Shown piece after piece: positions 37,008-48,193 of a stretch of DNA of 64,000 nucleotides. The stretch lies in NCBI GenBank assembly GCA_963773875.1, contig CAVZCV010000010.1, positions 186,001-250,000 on the forward strand. The letters run 5' to 3'. Below the pieces are notes generated by a model. It was not told where the DNA came from. It saw nothing but the letters and a program-made list of their open reading frames with translations, and ran no database searches. Both the position numbers and the translations under genes were made by a program. The stretch is from CAVTYH01 sp963773875 (GTDB lineage Bacteria > Planctomycetota > Planctomycetia > Pirellulales > JADZDJ01). How positions within the stretch are numbered: position 1 is the stretch's first letter; each line of letters starts with the position of its first letter.

Positions 37008-37470
37008 CAGGTCGGTCAGGGATGTTAGTTAGGTTAGGGCTGTAACTGCGGGCGAAATCTAGGTCTGGACCAGGATTATGTACGACGTCTGTCGTGCTGG
37101 ACACGGCAGCCGCACCTGGGCAGGTTTTCGGCCCGAAAAAGCCGCGTCTGGAGCGAACGGCAAATATTTGACAATGCCTATCCCTGGTCGATACATTGGG
37201 TTAGAGAGAAGTGGAAGGCTGGCGTCGGCTCCTTATCGGCTCACTCTTTTCATAGCACGGCCGGTTGGTGGACTGGAACCTTCGTCGGCGAGGTTTCGAC
37301 TGGGGCGGAGCGAGATTCAAACAGGTCGAAAAGTACGCTAGATCGAAAAGTCAAAGGGACGGTTGATTCCTCACTAGTTAGACTTTTCGAATCGTTCAAC
37401 TGTTCGACCCCAATAGGTCACATCAGCTTACGTCCGCCAGTCGAGGGACAGGGAACAAGGGACTTTTCAC
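37008..37470. other. Intergenic region upstream of the pil operon
   Basis: About 460 bases with no gene. It contains a promoter candidate (37168-37197, listed separately) and a short repeated pair (GGTCGAAAAGTACG / GATCGAAAAGTCAA near 37325-37350). Confidence 0.4.
37168..37197 (+). promoter_or_regulatory. Candidate promoter for the pilM operon
   Basis: TTGACA (37168-37173), 18-base spacer, TACATT (37192-37197). It faces pilM, 274 bases before its ATG. The -35 box is perfect and the -10 weak. Confidence 0.35.
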
Positions 37471-39628
37471 ATGGCGAAGACCGGATCGGCCTGGGGAATT
37501 GATCTTGGGCAGTGCGCGCTGAAGGCCATGCGCTGCCGCATTGGTGATGATCCCGACCAGATCGTCGCCGAAGCATTCGATTTCATCGAATACCCAAAAA
37601 TGCTCGGCCAGCCGGACGCGAATCCGGCGGAGCTGATGAAAGAAGCGCTGGAAACGTTTCTCTCGCGCAACACGGTCAAGGGGGACAAAGTTGCAATTTC
37701 GGTGTCCGGTCAAAGCGGATTGGCGCGGTTCATTAAGTTGCCGCCGGTGGAATCGAAAAAGATTCCCGACATCGTAAAGTACGAAGCCCGGCAGCAGATT
37801 CCTTTCCAATTGGAAGACGTGGTTTGGGATTATCAGCAACTGGCGGGCGGCAGCGTGGAAGACGGGTTCGCGCTGGAAACAGAGGTCGGCCTCTTCGCAA
37901 TGAAGCGCGATCAAGTGTATCGCGCTTTGCGACCCTTCACAGAAGTTGGAATTGAGATTGATTTCATCCAGCTGACGCCGCTGGCGCTGTACAACTTTGC
38001 CACGTTCGATCAGATGCCGGACGTGCCGCCGGTGGATCAATACGACCCAGAGAATCCGCCGCCGAGTTTAATTGTGCTTTCGCTCGGCGCCGATATGTCG
38101 GACCTTGTGGTCACGAATGGCTACCGCGTTTGGCAGCGCTCCATCAACTTGGGCGGGAATCACTTCACCAAGGCGCTCACCAAGCAGATGAAACTGACGT
38201 TCGCCAAAGCGGAACATCTGAAGCGCAACGCCATGAAGGCGGAAGATCCCAAGGCCGTGTTCCAGGCCATGCGGCCGGTGTTCGGCGAATTGCTGGGCGA
38301 AGTGCAGCGCTCGCTGAGTTTCTTCCAGAACATGGATCGCAACGCCAAGTTGGGACGAATCGTAGCGCTCGGCAATGCGATGAAGCTCCGCGGTCTGCAT
38401 AAATACTTGGCGCAGAACTTGGATTTGGAAGTCACCGAGCTGGACGGTTATCGCCAATTGGTCGGTCCGGCCGTCACTTCTTCACCGGCATTCAAAGAAA
38501 ACGCGCTCTCGTTCGGCGTGTGCTACGGCCTGGCCGTTCAAGCACTCGGCAAAGGCCGGCTCAACACTAATCTGGTGCCGCCGGAGATCGTCAAAGATCG
38601 CAAGATTCGCGCGAAGAAACCGTGGGCCGTGGCGGCAGTTGCAATACTTCTATTGGGATGCACGATCGGCTACTTCGGCAAATGGCGCGAATGGAATTCG
38701 GCACGAGAGGATGATGCTTACACTCGCGCATTCAGAGAGGCTGACGACGCAAAAAAAACGTCCACCGATGCAGACTCGTCCTATACGGCAGCCGTCGAAG
38801 ATTTCAAGAAAAACCGTGACCTCGGTCTAAAACTCGCGAATATCGGCGAACGCCGGCTGGCGTGGGCAGAACTGCTGAAAACAATATCAGATTGCCTGCC
38901 GCGCGACGAAAAGCAACAGGCCGATATTTCTGAGCGCAATGTGCTGTATATCGATTCGATTAGCGCCGAATTCTTTCCAGATCTCACCTCGTGGAAGCAA
39001 AATGCGGCTTCGCAAATTGCCAAGCTCAAAGCGCAAAGAGCCACAACAGGGAGCAAAGGTGGTGGTGCAGAGTCGGATTCGGGTACGGCCGCGACACCAA
39101 CGGATGCAGGTAGTGGATCAACTCCTGCCGGCCCGGACAACAGCGGCTGGGTGATTGAGCTGCGCGGGCATCACTATCACAACAACGAAAAACAACAAGG
39201 CAACGACGCCGGCGAATTCGTTCGCAAAACGCTCATCCGCCAGCTGGCCGAAAAGAACGATTTACAATTGGGTGATGTCGATGCCGACGGTAGGCCAATT
39301 CGAATTTCCACACGAGATCTTGGAATCGATGTGCCTTGGCTACATACCGCCAGCAGCGGACCAAGGCCAGCCACAGTAACCGATCCGAATGCCGTGGCAG
39401 CCGAAGCGGCGGGCGCTCAACAGCAGCCAGGGTTTGCTGCGCCTGGCGGCTTCGCGGCCGCAGTTGGCGTGCGGCAAACCGCGGTGCCGGTTCGAGAGTA
39501 CGATTTTATCGTGCAGTTCGCTTGGAAACCGACGCCGCTTTCGCAGCGCGGCTCACCGCCAGGAAAAGGAAGACCAAAAGAAGCCCCCAACGGATGAACC
39601 GAAAGTCGCGAGCCGCGACGGGGGCTGA
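37471..39628 (+). CDS. pilM: Type IV pilus assembly protein PilM with fused membrane/periplasmic part
   Basis: Residues 1-370 are an actin-like PilM: 'WGIDLGQCALKAMRCR' (phosphate-1 motif), 'VAISVSGQSGLARFIKLPPV', 'IVKYEARQQIPFQLEDVVWD', 'LSLGADMSDLVV' and 'RIVALGNAMKLRGLHKYL'. Unlike canonical PilM, it continues through a membrane helix (KPWAVAAVAILLLGCTIGYF) into a periplasmic region of about 300 residues, like a PilN fused behind PilM. That region has a coiled coil, then a Gly/Ser/Thr linker and a beta domain. ATG 37471 follows AAGGGAC. The start frame ends at 39597. One extra G near 39548 explains a better end in the other frame ('QEKEDQKKPPTDEP...SRDGG') at 39626-39628. It recruits the pilus ATPases to the inner-membrane platform and opens the operon. 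Confidence 0.88.
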
Positions 39629-39667
39629 TCGGAATCGTCAAACGGTGTTGAGAATTAGGAATTCGTA

Positions 39668-41078
39668 ATGGATAAAGTCAAACAAATTCTCGAAGTAAGC
39701 GGCAAGCATCATTTTTGGATTCTTTGCGCTGGCGGCAATTGTTGGCGTGATGGCCTGGTACTTATCGACTGCCACGCTGGCGGACCAGTTCCGGGCGTCG
39801 TCCGATAAAATCGACAAATACATCAAACAGGTGCGCGATATACCTGCCGACCAACCGCACGCGAACTGGCCAGAGGAAGCTCAAAAACAAATCGCCGCTG
39901 TCAAAGATAAGGTGTTGTCGGCTTGGCAAGCTCTCTACGACCAGCAGAAGACGGAAGTCTTTATTTGGCCAAAAGGTTTGGGCGACGACTTCATCCAGGC
40001 GGTCGCTGCAACCGAGGGAACAAAAGACGAATTGGAATTGCCCTTGCTGGAACGCTTCAAAGATCGAGTTCGAAATGCCCCGGCGGCGCTAGCCGCCATC
40101 GTGGATTCCGAGCCGCCTACGATCGCGGGGGCAGTTCCGCCAGCCAATCCAATACCCGTTGAGCGTCATGTGGTTTGGCAATCGCTGAATGAGATTCAGC
40201 AAGCCTTTGAGTGGGATCGAAATCCGACCACGCAAATCGTTAAGCAAGCTCAAGAGGAGCTCTGGGTTTACCAGGCGATTTGTAAGGAAGTGATTGCCGA
40301 AGTGAACAGTGGTTCGCACGGCTATCACGATGCGCCGATTAACGAAATCGTGGCGCTCGACATTGCCTATCTGGCCAACGATGGTCTGCCTGGTCATGGA
40401 AAGGTAATGCCGATGCCGTCCATGGGCCTGTCTACTCCGGTGAGCAACGGGGATGCAGCGTCAATTGCACCAGCAGGTCCTGACCCGACGCTTGCAAAGC
40501 CAGAATACAGAAGTCGATTGAAAGGCGATTTGACTCAGGAGCTTCCGGCCGGCGCCGACGCCGCTGCGGCCGCGAACCCCGACGCGATTTGGAAGAATTT
40601 TCGTTATGTGAATGAAAAAGGTGCGCCGATGATGGCGGCCGATGTCGATTCGGCTGCGGCGACAACAGAATTCTATTTGATGCCGTTTCGCCTGGCGGTG
40701 CGAATCGATCGCCGCTACATCGACAAAATGCTGTTGGCATTTCGCAATGCGAAACTTCCTATGGAAGTGCGCGAGGTGCAATTGAGCAATCAACTCGGCA
40801 GTGGCCCGGGAGTGGTTGGAGGTGGCGGCGGCGGAGGAGGCCGCGGCGGCCATGATGAAAGCAGCGGTGGAGGCGGTGGCGGCTTCATTTCGCCGACTAG
40901 CAATCAGCCGTACGACCGCTACTCGATGGTTGACGTGTACGGCGTCGTATACTTAATTCAAAAACCGCCCAAGAGCTTGGACGCCCCGACGGGGGGCGAT
41001 TCCGGCGGCGCCGGCGGCGAAGGTGCTACGCCTGGCGGTGGCAATCCAGCCACTCCAACGCCGGCGGCAAACCCATAA
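39668..41078 (+). CDS. PilN/PilO-like membrane-anchored pilus assembly protein (frameshifted)
   Basis: ATG 39668 gives MDKVKQILEVSGKHHFWIL and then leaves frame; removing one T of the TTCTTTG at about 39720-39726 continues with 'LALAAIVGVMAWYLSTATLA'. That makes a single N-terminal membrane helix followed by a coiled coil ('SDKIDKYIKQVRDIPADQ') and a large periplasmic domain. A Gly-rich stretch (GGGGGGGGRGG) and a Pro/Gly tail end the protein, which is about 470 residues. I recognise no exact family, but the topology, size and place after pilM are those of PilN/PilO-type alignment subunits. The next gene begins 45 bases downstream. Confidence 0.65.
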
Positions 41079-41123
41079 GCGGGGCAGTTCAAAGCAAGTG
41101 GTATCCGTAGGGAGGCAAGATCC

Positions 41124-43130
41124 ATGAAGAAGATGAAATTGAATTTGAGTGGCGACGGCATCAAGCAATTTCTTTTCAACAACGGCGAGAAGATTGTCTT
41201 GGGACTGACCGTGTTGATCTTGCTGCTCTACCTTTTCTCTGCCATTACGGCCAAGCCAATCGACGATTCGAAGTCGCCCGTCGCCATTTCGACCGAGAGC
41301 AGCCGCAAGAAGAACGAACTTATTGCGGAGACGGAGCCGCCGAAGCAACCGGTCGGGGAATTTCATGTGATTCCGGATCCTGCGACGCCGGAAATGTATC
41401 GTCCTAAGACCTCATATAATCCACCCGTGTTTCCAGAGCTGATGCCTCGGACCGATCCGGAGCTGTTCCCGCCGGCCGAAGTGCAGGTTTCGGCCGACTG
41501 CGGAATCGTGCCATATAACCCGGTTCCCCCCGCGGCCGGTGCTGCGACCGCGGCGAATCCAGTCATTCCAGCCCCCGGTGCATTTGCCAGTGGCCATAGC
41601 CGCGCACATGACGATGATTACGAGGTGGTTCCCAATAGAAGAGGCGGCCCTCAAAATATAAATACTAGAGCTCCATTGGCGCCAGCGGCACAAACCACGG
41701 CTGCCACGGTCATTGCAGGCGCGCGTGCCAAAGGGGCTCAACCTGTTGCAAAGTACTGGGCCACGATCACGGCGCTTGTGCCGTACGACAAACAGGCCGA
41801 AGAGTATCGGCGAATTTTTGAATATGCTAAGCCGTCCGGCATTGTCGAAGTTCCTCACTATTTGTCGTTCATTGTCGAACGAACCGAAGTCAAAGATGCA
41901 AGCGACATGAATTTCAATTGGGTACAGGTCAGTGTGCCCGAGGCTACGAAAGACATGGCCAATTGGATGACTCATTCTCCGGAATTGGCCGATTCCGCCT
42001 ACATCTATCCGCGCGACACAATACCTTACCCCAACGGTGCGCCTGGCAGCATTACCACCAACATCAGCTGGCCTTTGCCTCCGCTATTCCTGAAGAACTG
42101 GGGTGTCGAAGCGGTTAATTCGAAAGTGCCGCTATTTAAGCCGACTCAAGCCGCGGCGGAGGTGCAGCCCGGCACGTTGGAAGCCCCGCAAATGGATTTC
42201 GGAAACGCCCAAAACCCTGCGGCGAATGCGGCTCCTACTCCAGAATCGCAGCTGGCCGCTGTCAATGCGCAAAATCAGCCGGCTGGCGTCGTTGCCCCGC
42301 CACCGCCAGCCAATCGGCTGTTCCGCTTTGTCGATCTTTCGGACAAGAAGCTTGGTGCGATGTACCGGTATCGCGTGCGGTTTGTGCTGTACAACCCGAA
42401 CTACGTTCCGCTGGTTGCGAACGCTGCCACGATGCTTTCAGCGACACAGAATTTGGCAGTCAAAGATTTGGAAAAAGCGGAAAGTGGCAGAAATTTTTGG
42501 CGAGCATCATCGTGGAGCGAACCGACTTTGCCTGTGACCATTCCGCGAGAATTCCGGATTCTGGCCGACAGCAGCACGCCGACGTCCGGCATCCGTGAGC
42601 CGCGTGTCAAAATCAACGTCATTTCGCTGATTAAAACAGCGGCCGACGCCACGATGGCGGCTGCCGGGCCGACGGGTCAGGCGGCCGTTTCCGACGTTTG
42701 GCTCGAAGTCACCAAAGACATGGAACTGGTCTTAGGCAGTATCGCCTATATCGCCGATGCCACGATTGAAAAAGTTCCCGATATGTCGATCGAAATGGTC
42801 CGGCCGAAAATTGAGAAGGTGACGATCGATACCAACGGGTCAATGCTACTTGATGTGCGCAACGATGATCCGCTGGCAATTAATGGTAAGCCGAGATCGA
42901 CTGCGCCGGTGGAGATGTTATTTATCGATGCTAACGGAAAGCTCAGTACGACGAGCTCACCCGTTGGTGCAATTTTATTCAAGGAATTCAAAGAGCGTAC
43001 AACAGTGCCGGCAGATTTTACCACAATTCCCGTGCCCGCTCCGTTGCCCGGCTCCGGCACAATGACGCCCGGGGCGAAGGGCCCAACGACTCCAGGCGTG
43101 CGAAATAAGGTGTACGACAACGGCGGTTAG
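41124..43130 (+). CDS. Membrane-anchored pilus-locus protein (planctomycete-type, unknown role)
   Basis: 668 residues. A short cytoplasmic head (MKKMKLNLSGDGIKQFLFNN) precedes one membrane helix (IVLGLTVLILLLYLFSAI); the rest is periplasmic, with Pro-rich linkers and two conserved-looking domains ('AKYWATITALVPYDKQAEEY', 'LGAMYRYRVRFVLYNPNY', 'VSDVWLEVTKDMELVLGSIA'). ATG 41124 follows AGGGAGG. Position between the PilN-like gene and the secretin suggests a PilP/GspC-like role linking the inner platform to the secretin, but no family match is recognised. Confidence 0.6.
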   Translation: MKKMKLNLSGDGIKQFLFNNGEKIVLGLTVLILLLYLFSAITAKPIDDSKSPVAISTESSRKKNELIAETEPPKQPVGEFHVIPDPATPEMYRPKTSYNPPVFPELMPRTDPELFPPAEVQVSADCGIVPYNPVPPAAGAATAANPVIPAPGAFASGHSRAHDDDYEVVPNRRGGPQNINTRAPLAPAAQTTAATVIAGARAKGAQPVAKYWATITALVPYDKQAEEYRRIFEYAKPSGIVEVPHYLSFIVERTEVKDASDMNFNWVQVSVPEATKDMANWMTHSPELADSAYIYPRDTIPYPNGAPGSITTNISWPLPPLFLKNWGVEAVNSKVPLFKPTQAAAEVQPGTLEAPQMDFGNAQNPAANAAPTPESQLAAVNAQNQPAGVVAPPPPANRLFRFVDLSDKKLGAMYRYRVRFVLYNPNYVPLVANAATMLSATQNLAVKDLEKAESGRNFWRASSWSEPTLPVTIPREFRILADSSTPTSGIREPRVKINVISLIKTAADATMAAAGPTGQAAVSDVWLEVTKDMELVLGSIAYIADATIEKVPDMSIEMVRPKIEKVTIDTNGSMLLDVRNDDPLAINGKPRSTAPVEMLFIDANGKLSTTSSPVGAILFKEFKERTTVPADFTTIPVPAPLPGSGTMTPGAKGPTTPGVRNKVYDNGG

Positions 43131-43459
43131 TCATGCATTGTGAATAGCTAGCGACAGAAAATTCGGTTTTTTCTCATGGCGACTGCTCAAGTGGCCTTGA
43201 CCGCCGTTTTCGACGGCGGTATTTATCCCGCCCTCGTCTGGCAGTTCCCGGCTGAGCGGAGACGCTCCGTCGTGGGCATGCTTCATGGTGCTTAGGGCAC
43301 GGGAAGCAAAGGCGTTCGCCGCAGTTCGACCAAGCATGTCAATTATTGGTCCGCTCTGCGAAGGTTCGCGCAGCAATGCCCCGACGGTAACTTCGCAAAA
43401 GTCACATTCGACACTTGTGCCTGTTCAGGCTTGTGTGCGATACGATCAAGGAGGATCGT
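43131..43459. other. Intergenic region upstream of the secretin gene
   Basis: About 330 bases with no gene. It contains the hairpin at 43200-43220 and, at the end, a strong AAGGAGGA ribosome-binding site. Confidence 0.45.
43200..43220 (+). terminator. Hairpin after the 41124-43130 gene
   Basis: ACCGCCGT (43200-43207) pairs with ACGGCGGT (43213-43220), followed by ATTTAT. The T-run is poor, so it could be an attenuator or mRNA-stabilising hairpin rather than a true terminator. Confidence 0.4.
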
Positions 43460-46400
43460 GTGGTAAAAACCACGACCAAATTCATTGCCCTCGGCATCAT
43501 GTCAGCTCTTATCGCCGGCCCAACCATTTGTTGGGCGGGAGTGCAATCGGCATTGCCGATCCTTTTGGGAGCCGCCAGCCTCGGCGATGACGGCCGTTCG
43601 GCAACGGCGCAGGCAGACGAACTGCTCCGTGAAGCCCGTCAGGCAATGGCGGAAGGCAATCTCGGCGTGGCCGAATCGAAAATCTCGCGTGCAGAAGGGC
43701 TACAGCCCAAATACTCGTTGTTTCATGCCGGCGACACTCCCAAGAAGGCACGCGCTGATTTCGAAAAGCTGAGTCAAAAATCGGCCGGCGCCGATCGTGC
43801 GGCGCAGCGCGCAAGGTAAGAACTCGCGCGCCGATGAAAAGTCGCCAAAGGATCCGTTCTTGTCGCGTTCGACGCAGCCCTCCAGCGACAAAGATCAAAT
43901 TTCAGACGCGGGCCTGCAGAATGCGGAAACCGAAGTTACTGCCAGCGCCCCGCAAACGTTGACACCGAATTTAGCTCCAGCGAACCAGCAGCTCGCGGGG
44001 AGTAACGCACCAGGGTTGCGCAGCCCCATTGTGTCGGCCGCACCGACGACTGTTTCGGCAAGCACACGGCCGCAATCGCAGTTACCCCCAACAATTAGCC
44101 CGTCATTGGCGAGCGGGGGAATCAACAACGCATCGCCATCGTTTGGAAATGCAAATAGCCGTGGAAACTCGGCTTTGCCGCTGAGCGCAACGCTAACGCC
44201 GAACCCGTTACCGCTCGATCCAGCCGCATCACAAATTCAACCAGTGAATTCGGTGAATAAACAGCGGGCAGTCGAGATGGTCAAACAAGCGAGAACGGCT
44301 TTGGCAAAGGGAGATTTTGCGTCGGCAGAACAGATTTGCCGCCAGGCCGATATTATGGCCCCCGATTCGACGTACGCCCCCAGCGAAGATCGACCGGGCC
44401 TGGTGCTGCTCGACATTCAGCGCGCAAAGCAAAATCCCGTGCGCGGCGGATACGCGCCGGGCGCCGCCCAAGCTGGCGGTGCATGGCCCGTTGATACCAA
44501 TCGCTATCCAGGAAGCAACGCGCTTTACACGCCGTCAAGCGACACGTCGCGGAATGTTGGCGCCACTCAACTGACGCCGGCTACAACGAACTACCCGAAC
44601 TTGAGCGTTCCTGTTACGCCATCGGCCAACAACACTGGCTTCGGCAATACATCGCTTCTACCAATCGGCGCCCAAGAGCCGACACCCGACAACGGTACGG
44701 GGGAAGGCATGCGTTGGTATCGTGCCGGCGTGCAAGCCGTGGGGCAGGCCAAATCTAGCGAAGCGCTTCAAGCGTTCAAACGGGCGTATGCGTTTCAGGC
44801 CGAACTCGATCCGCTTACACGTCAGCAGCTTTACGACCACCTGAAGATTCTCGGTGAACCGATCGAGCCGATGCAGAACTTGGACAACTCCGTCGCCGAT
44901 TCTGCGCGTTCGAATACTAATCCAATGGCTTCGTCGACAAATCTGTCGCGCGGCACAACGAATGTGGCCAGCGGAACCATTCCAAATTCTATCGTGCCCG
45001 CCGTAGCTGCGACGCTGCCCAGCCTTTCAACAGCCCGCCCCGTGGAATCGTCAGCCGCCGCGCAGATATCGGCTCGGCAAATTGCTGGCGAAGTCGCTCG
45101 GCAGCAAAGCCAAGCGAAGGAGATGAAAGAGAAACAGCCTAAACAGGCTTTGGAAATGCTGCAGCGCACTCGCGAAATGGTGGCTTCCGCTTCCGTGCTG
45201 GAGACGCCGGTGCGCGAACAACTGCTCCGCCGCTTGGACGTCAGCATTCGCGAGGTGCAGCAATACATCGCGCAAAACGGGCCGCAAATCGAACTGCAAG
45301 AGAAGAACCAGAAGATTCAAAACGATGTCGATCGAACCCGCAAGCAGAAAGTTGAAGTACAGGAAAAGCTTGCGTATCTCGTGAACGACTTTGACAAGGC
45401 CATCGAAGAGCAGCGTTTTGCCGAAGCTGCAGGTGCTGGCCAAGCAGCGCGACCGAACTCGATCCAGAAAATCCGGTCGTCACGCAAATCAACTTTATGG
45501 CCAAGATGGCCCGGCGGAATGCGCAAAACAATGAAATTGCGGATCTCAAGGAGGCTGGGTTCATCGACACACTAGCGAAAGTCGACGAAGCATCGATTCC
45601 ATTCGCCGGCGAAATCTCGTTTCCCAAAAACTGGGATGTTCTCAGCAAAAGCAAATTCCGCCAGGCGAAAGAAGGCGGCATTCACCGCACGGCACAGGAG
45701 CAGGAGATCGAACGCCGCTTGACGACGCCGGTGCCACTCAAGTTCCAGCAGCGGCCACTGTCGGAAGTGATCGATTATCTCGGCAAGATTGCCAACGTGC
45801 CGACACACCTCGATCCGCTGGGATTGCAGGCCGAAGGCGTGGGCACTGAAACGCCGGTGACGATCGATTTGCGTCAGGACATTTCGCTGAAAGAGCGCGC
45901 TCAAATTGATTTTGGAGCCGCTGCGTTTAACCTATGTGATTCGCGATGAGGTGCTGTTAATCACCAGCCAGGATGTGGGCCGCGGCCGGCTATACACGGT
46001 GACTTATCCGGTCGGCGATTTGGTGATTCGCATTCCGAATTTCGCGCCCAATGGCTCCGAAGGCCTGAATGGCGCAATTGATCGTGCGTATCGCGCTGGA
46101 AATGGCAGTGGTAGCGCTACCGGAGGCGGGTTCGGCTTCGCCCAATCAGGTTGCTTCAAACGATGCCGGCGGTTCCAACGTCGCTCTCAATCCGGCGCTG
46201 CTTGGCTCAGATGCGAACCAATGGCTTCCCGATCGTCGGCAGCGGGCAAACCCAAAGCGGCTCGCCGCAATCGATTCCATTCGGACCCGGCGGGCTCAAG
46301 GGTGGAGCTCAGGCCGACTTCGATTCGCTAATCGATCTGATTACCTCGACCATCGCCTCGCAAACCTGGTCCGACGTCGGCGGTCCCGGCACCATCGACA

Positions 46401-47483
46401 GCTTTGAGACAAACCTCAGCCTGGTCGTCAGCCAGACGCAAGAAGTTCACGAAGAAATTGCCGACTTGTTGCAGCAGCTCCGACGTCTGCAAGATTTGCA
46501 GGTGACCATTGAAGTTCGATTCATCACCTTGCAAGACGATTTCTTCGAACGAATCGGCGTAGACTTCGACTTCAACATCGCCACGCACACCAGTCCGCTG
46601 CCGACACCGACACCAGCCGGTCCGCCGCCGTCGTTTGGTGGAATCAACCCCAGCGAGATGGTCGGTCTGGATCCGACTGGCCAGGTTACGCCGCTGCGTG
46701 ACATACAATTTCGCCAAGGCGGTTTCACCACCGCGATGCCGCCGTTCGGCGGTTTCGACGCCGGCCACAGCAGCTACTTTTGGATTTGCAATTCTGAGCG
46801 ACATTGAAGCGTTCTTTGTCATTCAGGCTGCCCAAGGCGATACCCGCACCAACATTTTGCAGGCGCCGAAGGTGACGCTCTTCAACGGTCAACAAGCGAC
46901 CGTTAGCGACACCTCGCAGCGGCCATTCGTGACGAGCGTGATTCCGGTAGTAGGCGATTTTGCCGCGGCACAACAGCCTGTCATCGTCGTCCTCTCGGAA
47001 GGAACGTCGTTAACTGTCCAGGCCGTCGCCTCGAACGACCGGCGGTTTGTGCGGCTCACCGTCGTGCCATTTTTCAGCCAAATTGGCAAGGTTGACGAGT
47101 TCACTTTCACGGGCTCGACATCTTCGACGAAGAAATCGTCGGAAGACAAATCCGGAACCGATACGAGTGCATCGACCAGCGAAGATGATACATCGTCCAC
47201 AGGCACAACGGTGCAGTTGCCGACGTTTTCATTTGTCACAGTTACAACAACGGTGAGCGTGCCAGACGGCGGCACGGTGCTGCTTGGCGGCATAAAACGT
47301 TTGAGCGAAGGCCGCAACGAACGCGGCGTGCCGATCCTGAGCAAGTTGCCATACATCAACCGTTTGTTCCGCAATGTGGGCATCGGCCGGACGACGAGCA
47401 GCCTGATGATGATGGTCACACCGCGAATCATCATCCAAGAGGAAGAAGAGCAGAACTTACTTGGCGGAACGCCTCAGCCGTAG
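43460..47483 (+). CDS. Secretin (GspD/PilQ family) with TPR-like N-terminal extension, seven frame changes
   Basis: Outer-membrane secretin of the pilus/secretion machine, about 1,340 residues. GTG 43460 sits behind AAGGAGGA and opens a signal peptide. Two TPR-like repeats follow ('LLREARQAMAEGNLGVAESK', 'MVKQARTALAKGDFASAEQI'), then a Pro/Ser/Thr linker, a long coiled coil, an N0/STN domain ('VPLKFQQRPLSEVIDYLGKI'), N-domains and the secretin core with 'TNILQAPKVTLFNGQQATV' and the signature 'VPDGGTVLLGGIKRLSEG'. It ends in 'RGVPILSKLPYINRLFRN'. The reading frame changes near 43.80, 45.43, 45.45, 45.89, 46.13, 46.21 and 46.78 kb. At every site, dropping one base restores the family sequence (for example 'AEAQVLAKQ', 'LKSALKLILEP', 'FDAATAATFGFAIL'). 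Between the sites no stop or loss of similarity occurs. Confidence 0.85.
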
Positions 47484-47521
47484 GAACGCCACAGCAAAAA
47501 CTTTGCGTGTTTCCCCCCGAG

Positions 47522-47564
47522 CCGCCGGTGGTCGCGACTGACAGCGATCGCCGGCGGTTTTTTT
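47522..47564 (+). terminator. Rho-independent terminator after the secretin gene
   Basis: CCGCCGGTGGTCGC pairs with GCGATCGCCGGCGG (14-bp stem with one mismatch) and is followed directly by seven T. It ends the pilM-secretin operon. Confidence 0.9.
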
Positions 47565-47675
47565 CTTTGTCCGTTGTAATTTGTCCTTAGTCCCTTGCCC
47601 TTGATTGCTTGCTGACTCATTATCTTTCTTGTATCACTCCTGGCACCCGCTTACCCCATCACCCCTTCATTCTTC

Positions 47676-48092
47676 ATGTCGCCAAGAATCTGGATCGTTT
47701 TGGGAGCACTCTCCGCCGCCGCTGCGGTTGGCTGGGGTGCTTATCACGCGCACGGCATGGAAAAGGTTTTGATTGAACGGGGGATGACCGCGGACGCCCT
47801 CCACGCGGCCATGCAGAATTTTGACGTCGCCATCCGCTATCAGGCCCTACATGCCGTTGCGATGGTGCTCGTGGGACTCATCGCATTGCACGGTGCTTCG
47901 GCATGTCTTAATGTGGCCGCCCTGATGTTCGCACTCGGTACATTCCTGTTTTCCGGCTGTTTGGAGACATCCGTGCTTGCAGGCATCAAACTGCCGTGGT
48001 TTCTCGTTCCGGCAGGCGGAATGGCGTTCATCGCCGGTTGGATCATGCTGGCGATCGGAACATGGAAGGCTCGGTCTGCGGCCGCCAAATAA
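47676..48092 (+). CDS. DUF423 family membrane protein
   Basis: 138 residues, four membrane helices. 'WIVLGALSAAAAVGWGAYHA' with the family AH-G motif (HAHGMEKV), 'YQALHAVAMVLVGLIA' and 'LFSGCLETSVLAG' are typical DUF423 (YwdK/YgdD) segments. Function unknown. It starts its own unit after the terminator. Confidence 0.88.
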   Translation: MSPRIWIVLGALSAAAAVGWGAYHAHGMEKVLIERGMTADALHAAMQNFDVAIRYQALHAVAMVLVGLIALHGASACLNVAALMFALGTFLFSGCLETSVLAGIKLPWFLVPAGGMAFIAGWIMLAIGTWKARSAAAK

Positions 48093-48096
48093 AGAG

Positions 48097-48143
48097 GCCC
48101 CGCGCGAATTGCACTTCATGAAAAAGCACAGCTCACGCGGGGC
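48097..48143. terminator. Hairpin between convergent genes
   Basis: GCCCCGCG (48097-48104) pairs with CGCGGGGC (48136-48143) between the convergent DUF423 and sigma-factor genes. No T-run on the plus strand; on the minus strand it is followed by CTCTTTATTT, so it may serve the sigma-factor transcript. Confidence 0.4.
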
Positions 48144-48193
48144 ACAAGGTGGGGAGTCACCCGGTCAATTCATGAATCGCAGTTTCTAAAACC

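Noticed and set aside
36061..37104. Second minus-strand frame over the YbhN-type gene
   Set aside because: Same strand but other frame, Arg-rich shadow of a membrane protein with clear family signatures.
43797..46807. Several independent small genes in the secretin region
   Set aside because: Each piece continues the same secretin alignment after a one-base change, so they are parts of one gene.
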